From a virus, in the IMG/VR virus record IMGVR_UViG_3300042376_001169, positions 1-27,052 of that record: a DNA stretch of 27,052 nucleotides, one strand, 5' to 3'. Of this stretch, positions 22,924 through 27,052 are shown piece by piece (the first letter of the stretch is position 1; each line of letters opens with the position of its first letter). Made by a program: the position numbers and the translations under genes. Below the pieces are notes generated by a model, which ran no database searches, was not told the DNA's origin, and saw only the letters and a program-made list of their open reading frames with translations.

Positions 22924-23111
22924 TCGACCTGAACCTCGTCATAGGAATCATCACGGTGGTTTCCGCGATTCTCGGAGTCGGATGGAAGCTCGGGCAGATC
23001 GCGAGCGGCATCCGTCTCGAGATCGCGGAGATCAAGGGCATCCTGCTCGTGCAGCACGAGCGGGTGAGCCAGTTGGAGCGCCGCGTCGAGGCGCTTGAAA
23101 AGGAACGATGA
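22920..23111 (+). CDS. XhlA-like membrane and coiled-coil protein, 63 aa
   Basis: GTG 22920 overlaps the previous stop (GTGA). Residues of about 5-23 form one hydrophobic segment (LNLVIGIITVVSAILGVGW), followed by an amphipathic coiled coil (IAEIKGILLVQHERVSQLER) and a basic end. This is the plan of haemolysin XhlA-like proteins found beside phage holins, which cooperate in membrane permeabilisation. The topology is clear; the function is inferred from family and neighbourhood. Confidence 0.6.
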   Translation: MIDLNLVIGIITVVSAILGVGWKLGQIASGIRLEIAEIKGILLVQHERVSQLERRVEALEKER

Positions 23112-23143
23112 ACAGCGGCCACGTGCCGCAGAAAGCAGGGTGA
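23108..23143 (+). CDS. possible 11-codon mini-ORF in the lysis cassette
   Basis: ATG 23108 overlaps the previous stop (ATGA) and reads eleven codons (MNSGHVPQKAG) to TGA 23141-23143, three bases before the holin-like ATG at 23147. It contains a GCGGC/GCCGC stem (23115-23129). It may simply carry ribosomes across a 35-base gap to the holin start. A functional peptide is not implied. Confidence 0.25.
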   Translation: MNSGHVPQKAG

Positions 23144-23146
23144 ACG

Positions 23147-23332
23147 ATGAAGCCCGGATACAAGACCACGGAATTTTGGCTCTCTGTCGCGGCGATGATC
23201 GTCGGCGCGGCTCTCGCGTCGGGCGTGTTCGAGACCGACTCTGGCGGCGACCGCATCCTCGGCCTCGCGGCGACGGTGCTTGCCTCGCTCGGCTACACGG
23301 TGTCTCGCGGCATGGCGAAGAGGGGGTCGTGA
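23147..23332 (+). CDS. holin-like small membrane protein, 61 aa
   Basis: Two hydrophobic segments (about 10-27, FWLSVAAMIVGAALASGVF, and 37-50, LGLAATVLASLGY) are separated by a short polar loop, with a charged C-terminus (SRGMAKRGS). The opening KPGYKTTEFWL and ending GYTVSRG are familiar from many short phage holin-like proteins. Two membrane spans fit a class II holin, which forms the lesions that start lysis. AGGGTGA (23137-23143) provides a ribosome binding site. The stop overlaps the next start (GTGA). No endolysin gene is seen nearby. Confidence 0.7.
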   Translation: MKPGYKTTEFWLSVAAMIVGAALASGVFETDSGGDRILGLAATVLASLGYTVSRGMAKRGS

Positions 23333-23535
23333 GTGCCCTTGAGCGCATCGTCGCGGCCATCGCTCTCGGCCTGTTTCGCTGGCTTGAGAGCCGCGCTGAG
23401 TCACGGCATCGTGCGGTGGACGCTGACATGGACCGCGATCGCCTTCGCCGCGCTGGCGCTCGCGTGCGCGAGTGGATGCAGTCGAGCAGTATTGGTCCCC
23501 GAGTCGAGCCCGATCCGGATCGGCCCCGCGACTGA
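23329..23535 (+). CDS. small basic amphipathic protein, 68 aa (lysis cassette)
   Basis: GTG 23329 overlaps the holin stop as GTGA. The N-terminus (ALERIVAAIALGLFRWLESR) is a short hydrophobic or amphipathic segment, followed by a charged helix (DADMDRDRLRRAGARVREWM) and a Pro/Asp tail. Similar short proteins are common beside phage holins. It overlaps the lipoprotein gene in another frame from 23411 to 23535, the arrangement typical of inner/outer spanin pairs (Rz/Rz1), but it is much shorter than a classical Rz and lacks a clear long coiled coil. An inner-membrane partner is therefore only a possibility. Confidence 0.55.
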   Translation: MSALERIVAAIALGLFRWLESRAESRHRAVDADMDRDRLRRAGARVREWMQSSSIGPRVEPDPDRPRD

Positions 23536-23647
23536 GGCCCGCGTGTACACGCGGGTCGGGGACGAGTGGGTGTTGAGCGAGAACCGCGTCGAGATCCCCG
23601 AGGGGTGGTACTGCGTGCCGCCAAGCTTCGTGGAGGAGGAAAGATGA
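23411..23647 (+). CDS. putative lipoprotein (outer-spanin-like), 78 aa, overlapping frame
   Basis: From GTG 23411 the product opens with a basic residue and a hydrophobic stretch (LTWTAIAFAALALACASGC), a lipoprotein-type signal with lipid-attachment cysteine at residue 23 (ASG-C). The mature part is about 56 residues with RVYTRVGDEWVLSENRVEIP and a GWYCVPP end. The frame is open further upstream to GTG 23333, but that extension would bury the signal. The gene overlaps 125 bases of the preceding gene in a different frame and ends in ATGA with the phosphoesterase gene. A nested outer-membrane lipoprotein is the hallmark of Rz1-type spanins; family assignment remains tentative. Confidence 0.6.
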   Translation: MRWTLTWTAIAFAALALACASGCSRAVLVPESSPIRIGPATEARVYTRVGDEWVLSENRVEIPEGWYCVPPSFVEEER

Positions 23648-24513
23648 AACTTGATCGGGTGCGAGTCTCAAAGCCGGACAAGGGTGTTCTCCGGATCGAC
23701 TACCACCCGAGAAAGATCGGCGACGATCTTTGGTTTCTCCTCCGGTCGGACGCGCACCACGACAACGAGCACACGGACATCGGCATGGAGCGCCGACATC
23801 TGGATGAGGCTCTTTCAAAAGAAGCCATGATTCTTGACAATGGGGATCTGCATTGCGCTATGCAGGGTCGCTGGGATAAAAGGGCAGACCGAAGCGCGCT
23901 CCGACCCGAATACCAGTTCGGGAACTACATTGACCGCCTGGTTGATTGCGCGGTCGATTTCTACACCCCATATGCGCCCAACTGGTGCATGATGGGGCTT
24001 GGCAATCACGAGACGGCGATGCTGAAGGCTCACGAGACGAACCTCACCGAGAGGACGGTCGAGAGGCTGAAGCTGGCGGGGGCCACAAGGCTTCATGCCG
24101 TTGGATACGCAGGATGGGTCCGCGTGGTCATTCATGCACCAAACACCCGCAAGATCGGAAGCCTGTGGATGTACCGGCATCACGGCTACGGCGGCGGCGG
24201 TCCCGTCACGCGCGGGACTATCCAGACATCCCGCATGGCCGTATACCTGCCGGACGCCGACATCGTTTGGACGGGGCATACCCACGATCAGTGGATCATG
24301 CCGATCGAGCGGCATCGGGTCACGAACTACGACCGGACCTATCTTGACAGGCAGCTCCACGTCCGCACCCCGGGATACAAGGACGAGTTCAGTCCGGGCG
24401 AAGGATGGCACGTCGAGCGCGGCGGACCGCCGAAGCCCCGGGGTGCGCTTTGGCTTCGCGTCCACATGGGCAACAACTCCCTCGTACAATCGGAAATCAC
24501 AGAGGCACGATAA
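23644..24513 (+). CDS. calcineurin-like metallophosphoesterase, 289 aa
   Basis: All metal-binding blocks of the calcineurin-like phosphoesterase fold are visible in order: SDAHHD (Asp36, His38), NGDLH (Asp68), GNHE (120-123), HHGYGG (179-184) and GHTH (211-214). The enzyme should bind two divalent metals and cleave phosphomono- or diesters; the substrate cannot be told (nucleotides, nucleic acid or another phosphoester). No signal peptide is seen, so it acts in the cytoplasm or is carried in the virion. GGAGGA (about 23633-23638) supports ATG 23644, which overlaps the lipoprotein stop (ATGA). It lies between lysis and tail-surface genes rather than with replication genes, which is unusual. 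Confidence 0.85.
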   Translation: MKLDRVRVSKPDKGVLRIDYHPRKIGDDLWFLLRSDAHHDNEHTDIGMERRHLDEALSKEAMILDNGDLHCAMQGRWDKRADRSALRPEYQFGNYIDRLVDCAVDFYTPYAPNWCMMGLGNHETAMLKAHETNLTERTVERLKLAGATRLHAVGYAGWVRVVIHAPNTRKIGSLWMYRHHGYGGGGPVTRGTIQTSRMAVYLPDADIVWTGHTHDQWIMPIERHRVTNYDRTYLDRQLHVRTPGYKDEFSPGEGWHVERGGPPKPRGALWLRVHMGNNSLVQSEITEAR

Positions 24514-24875
24514 TGTCCGCAGCGATCTACAACTTCACCATCAACCAGGGCGAAACCTTCACCAAGAACTTCGCTTGGGCGAACGCCAGCGAGGTTCCGT
24601 ACAACCTGACCGGATGGACCGCCCGCTTGCAGGCGCGCGCGTTCGTCTCGTCGAGCTCGACCCTGTTCGACAGCGGAGGCGCTTCGCCCACAACGGGACT
24701 GTCGGTGACGATCCCTACGCCGGCGAACGGAACCGTCGTCGTCACCATGACGGCGGCGATGACGAGTGCGATCCCGTGCGATGGCGTCTACGCCCTTGAG
24801 CTCACCTCGGGATCCAGTCAGGTCAAGCGTTTGGTCGAAGGCTCATTCACCATCAGTCCGGAGACGAACCGATGA
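24513..24875 (+). CDS. tail-associated beta protein (BppU N-terminal-like), 120 aa
   Basis: The pattern IYNFTINQGETFTKNFAWAN (5-24), NLTGWTARLQAR, then TIPTPANGTVVVTMTAAMTS and a closing VYALELTSGS with RLVEGSFTISPE is that of a small beta-sandwich common in phage baseplate and fibre regions, often as an N-terminal attachment module. Here it stands alone, directly before a receptor-binding-like protein, so it may anchor that protein on the tail. It starts at TAATG overlapping the phosphoesterase stop and ends in ATGA with the next gene. Confidence 0.7.
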   Translation: MSAAIYNFTINQGETFTKNFAWANASEVPYNLTGWTARLQARAFVSSSSTLFDSGGASPTTGLSVTIPTPANGTVVVTMTAAMTSAIPCDGVYALELTSGSSQVKRLVEGSFTISPETNR

Positions 24876-25405
24876 GCGACAACATCACCATTGACGAAAC
24901 CACGGATCAAGTCAAGATCCTGAGCGCCGGAGCCCTTGTCGGCTACGGATTGACTGGCGGCTTCGATTCCGGGCAGACGCTCGCGGTAAGCCTGTCCAGC
25001 GCCACCGGGACGCTTTCCGCAAAGACGGCTCTCACCGGATCGTTCGCCACCCCCGCCGGCGCGAGCGTGTCTTTGGCGGCTGGGACATGGCTTGTCGTGG
25101 CGCACGCCTCGATCGGGGCCACGAATCTCGCGGCCACCCTTGCCGCCTCGGCGACCTATGGGCTCCGCATCTTCGACGGAACCAATCCGGTCGCATCGGT
25201 GCATGGCTCGGTGGCCCGAGACGCCACGACCAATGCGGCCCAGATCACGAGTGCGGCCCTATCGACTCTCGTGACCATCGGGGTGACGAGCACGATCTCC
25301 TTGCAGGTTCGCGGCAGCACCGATCTTTCGGTCTATCATCAGGAGCAGGGTTCTGGGGCCACGACGGGCAATGCCACGCGCATCGTGGCGGTTCGGATCC
25401 TCTGA
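24872..25405 (+). CDS. virion surface protein with jelly-roll-like beta domain, 177 aa
   Basis: After a short N-terminal arm the protein is almost entirely beta: ASVSLAAGTWLVVAHASIGA (about 65-84), TYGLRIFDGTNPVASVHGS, STISLQVRGSTDLSVYHQ and a terminal ATRIVAVRIL. The order 'LAAGTWLV.A...', 'Y.LRI.DG', 'I.LQVRG' and 'A..IVAVRI' resembles jelly-roll head domains found in phage fibres and receptor-binding proteins. No homologue is named. It is coupled by ATGA to the upstream attachment-type protein and by TGATG to the next small gene. Confidence 0.6.
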   Translation: MSDNITIDETTDQVKILSAGALVGYGLTGGFDSGQTLAVSLSSATGTLSAKTALTGSFATPAGASVSLAAGTWLVVAHASIGATNLAATLAASATYGLRIFDGTNPVASVHGSVARDATTNAAQITSAALSTLVTIGVTSTISLQVRGSTDLSVYHQEQGSGATTGNATRIVAVRIL

Positions 25406-25623
25406 TGCCGAAGGATTACCAGACGGAACCTCTCGAGAAGGCCGAAGCCGCCGCCAGGAGATTCATCGAGGATTCCGGCGCGGATGCCGTGGTCATCCTG
25501 TGGACATCGCGATCCAAGCGCGCGACGAGATTCTTCCGGCATCAGATCGGGAACGCGATACTCTGCAACGCCCTCGTGGAGAGGACCGCGGAGCAGCAGT
25601 GCGAAGTCGAAGAGGATGAATGA
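25405..25623 (+). CDS. hypothetical protein, 72 aa
   Basis: A small helix/strand protein starting at TGATG. The sequence has an N-terminal Ala-rich helix (EKAEAAARRFIEDSG), a strand with AVVILWTSRSK, an RFFRHQIGNA helix and an acidic C-terminus (CEVEEDE). There is no membrane segment and I do not recognise the family. Its gene is tightly coupled on both sides; the following start codon is immediately after its stop. Confidence 0.55.
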   Translation: MPKDYQTEPLEKAEAAARRFIEDSGADAVVILWTSRSKRATRFFRHQIGNAILCNALVERTAEQQCEVEEDE

Positions 25624-27052
25624 ATGTCGTTCCAAATGTCGTGTTGCTGCTCATCCTGCCCGACCCATGACTGTCTGAACGGGAGCACGATCGACACGGG
25701 CTGCTGCCCGTCGTGCGACACGCTGATCCTGTTCTGCGAGAGGCCGGGCTACACGCAGAAGAACATGGCCGCGCAGTTCAACGCGAACCCCGAGCCTGGC
25801 CAGACTCGCGTGCTGTGCTGCGAGTATTCGTGGAGCTCGCTGCCGCCGGTGCAGGCGATCTACCGACACTACGGCACGTTCTACCGCGTGGCGTACCGCG
25901 ACGATCGGCCCGGACTGCGGACATGGATGGCCCCATATCCAGAGTGCCCATTCCCGTGCCCCGAGGAGGGCTACGGCGGCTGCGAGAATTGCGACCCATC
26001 CCCGCCGTTCCCGAATTTCAGCGGCTGCGTCTGCAATTCCACGCACTCCCAGTATCAGATCGACAAGTGGAGTGAGGAGCCGGGGACGCTGTGGGGTCCT
26101 GAGATGATCTGCTGGGGCGGCGGCGCGAACCTCAACGCGACGCTCGGGCGGCTTGAGGACCAGTTGCTCGGCATCGTGCACTTTGAGCGGTGGTGGAGAA
26201 TCGCAGACCCGAAGCGCGCGGGCTGCGCGCAGTGGCGCATCCACGTTCCCGACTGCATCGAGACTGAGAACGGCTGGCAGTGCGGCGACGGCGCGCCGGT
26301 GCAGGGCGACAACCTCGTTCCGAAGTGGTGGATCTACGCGTGCAGCGGCGTGCCGCTTTTCGACTTCGACATCACCGATGCAGTGAACCGTGAGTTCATC
26401 ACGACGGAAGAGGCCGATTCGATCCGCAACGCCGCCGCGGTGAAGGAGCAACCGCCGCAGGACATCCTGCTCCGCATGGCTGCGGGTGGATATTTCGACA
26501 CGAAGGACTGGCGAGCGGCGCAGCGTCAGGCGTTCGTCGATCTGAACGCGGAGTTCCCCGGCGCGGGATACGCCGCGTGCGTTCAGAACGTCGCGGACAT
26601 GGACGCGCTCGGCCCGGTTCGGCGGCGTCTGTGCGGCGCATTCGCCGACGCGAATCCGACTCCGATCCTCGATCTCGCGGACGCGACGGCGACGCAGCAG
26701 ACGATCAACGTAGACGGCGCGTGCTTCATCGACTACCCGGGTCTGTTCACCGCCGGCAACGAGGCCGACTACGCGTACTGGGCCGATCGCCAGTGGGTGT
26801 ATTTCCGCGCCGTTCCGGGCGGCTGGACGTGGGCCGGATGGAACGCACCGAGCGGACCATGCCTTGGGTGGGGGGAAGACGATGCGATCCTCGCGGGATG
26901 CGGTCGGCAGGATCCCGATTGCATCGAGGCGCTCAAGGGCTACCCGCTCGCGGAGCCGACGATCACGACGTGCACGCATCCGTGCTGGGACACGTTCGAA
27001 AATCCCGTGCAGTGCTCATGCGTCGAACCTGACGCGGAGTGCGCGATCCTGT
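25624..27052 (+). CDS. cysteine-rich virion-type protein, partial (at least 476 aa, runs off window)
   Basis: An uninterrupted frame starts at ATG 25624, directly after the upstream stop, with GAGGA (25612-25616) seven bases before it, and has no stop before the window ends. It contains 33 cysteines in 476 residues, in clusters: SCCCSSC and TGCCPSC at the N-terminus, VLCCEY, PECPFPCPEEGYGGCENC (about 107-124), SGCVC, and toward the end CTHPC, VQCSCV and EC. Trp, Tyr and Gly are also abundant (for example FERWWRI and GGWTWAGW). No signal peptide is present. The paired cysteines suggest disulphides or metal knuckles in a surface-exposed virion protein; position among tail-surface genes agrees. 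The family is not recognised. Confidence 0.75.
   Translation, partial: MSFQMSCCCSSCPTHDCLNGSTIDTGCCPSCDTLILFCERPGYTQKNMAAQFNANPEPGQTRVLCCEYSWSSLPPVQAIYRHYGTFYRVAYRDDRPGLRTWMAPYPECPFPCPEEGYGGCENCDPSPPFPNFSGCVCNSTHSQYQIDKWSEEPGTLWGPEMICWGGGANLNATLGRLEDQLLGIVHFERWWRIADPKRAGCAQWRIHVPDCIETENGWQCGDGAPVQGDNLVPKWWIYACSGVPLFDFDITDAVNREFITTEEADSIRNAAAVKEQPPQDILLRMAAGGYFDTKDWRAAQRQAFVDLNAEFPGAGYAACVQNVADMDALGPVRRRLCGAFADANPTPILDLADATATQQTINVDGACFIDYPGLFTAGNEADYAYWADRQWVYFRAVPGGWTWAGWNAPSGPCLGWGEDDAILAGCGRQDPDCIEALKGYPLAEPTITTCTHPCWDTFENPVQCSCVEPDAECAIL

Noticed and set aside
23333-23647. Long form of the lipoprotein gene from GTG 23333 (104 aa)
   Set aside because: The extra 26 residues precede the hydrophobic signal and would prevent a normal lipoprotein leader; GTG 23411 gives a standard signal.
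21308-23818. 836-codon minus-strand frame opposite the Kelch and lysis genes
   Set aside because: Arg-rich composition, no motif, and it spans several well-supported + strand genes; a GC-driven shadow frame.
1-27052. tRNA genes, integrase, recombinase, insertion sequences, diversity-generating reverse transcriptase
   Set aside because: No cloverleaf with a T-loop motif, no recognisable catalytic motifs and no terminal inverted repeats of insertion-sequence type were seen by eye.

Overview
The window looks like the structural half of a high-GC tailed bacteriophage (or prophage) genome. Every supportable gene lies on the + strand. From the terminase onward the genes are packed head to tail, mostly with ATGA, GTGA or TGATG stop/start overlaps, and they follow a standard packaging-head-tail-lysis order. 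The host cannot be named from sequence. A lipoprotein-type gene in the lysis cassette suggests a Gram-negative host (inference). No integrase, repressor, transposase, tRNA or CRISPR array was seen, and no small terminase or endolysin was recognised.

Layout. 1-440: non-coding, GC-rich, with inverted and direct repeats. 432-460: a palindrome over a possible -10 box. 525-2208: three early-type genes, two unknown and one like the phage Gp88 family, closed by a clear terminator (2232-2268). 2269-3060: about 790 bp without a convincing gene, holding a seven-copy GAACG array, G/C blocks, a candidate promoter and a hairpin; this is the best candidate for a packaging or control region. 3061-10340: large terminase, Mu gp29-like portal with an unusual C-terminal extension, minor head protein, Mu gpI-like protease fused to a scaffold with a strong internal start, decoration protein and major capsid protein. 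10359-10395: a terminator-like hairpin just before the next ribosome binding site. 10407-14749: Mu gp36-like connector, gpG-like tail completion protein, major tail protein, two tail-chaperone reading frames joined by a textbook -1 frameshift signal, a two-domain tail protein and a short tape measure. 14746-22759: two large unrecognised tail-tip proteins, a long tail fibre, a small virion protein and a Kelch-like protein. 22759-23647: a cluster of tiny membrane, coiled-coil and lipoprotein genes (holin/spanin-like). 23644-24513: a calcineurin-like phosphoesterase. 24513-27052: more tail-surface proteins and a very cysteine-rich protein that runs off the window.

The tape measure, tube and chaperones without a recognised sheath suggest a long non-contractile tail, while several head genes resemble those of phage Mu, so the virion is modular. 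The most distinctive signals are the GGGAAAA slippery site with a nine-pair GC stem, the internal scaffold start, the multi-module portal tail, the nested lipoprotein gene, the phosphoesterase beside the lysis genes, and the 33-cysteine terminal protein.
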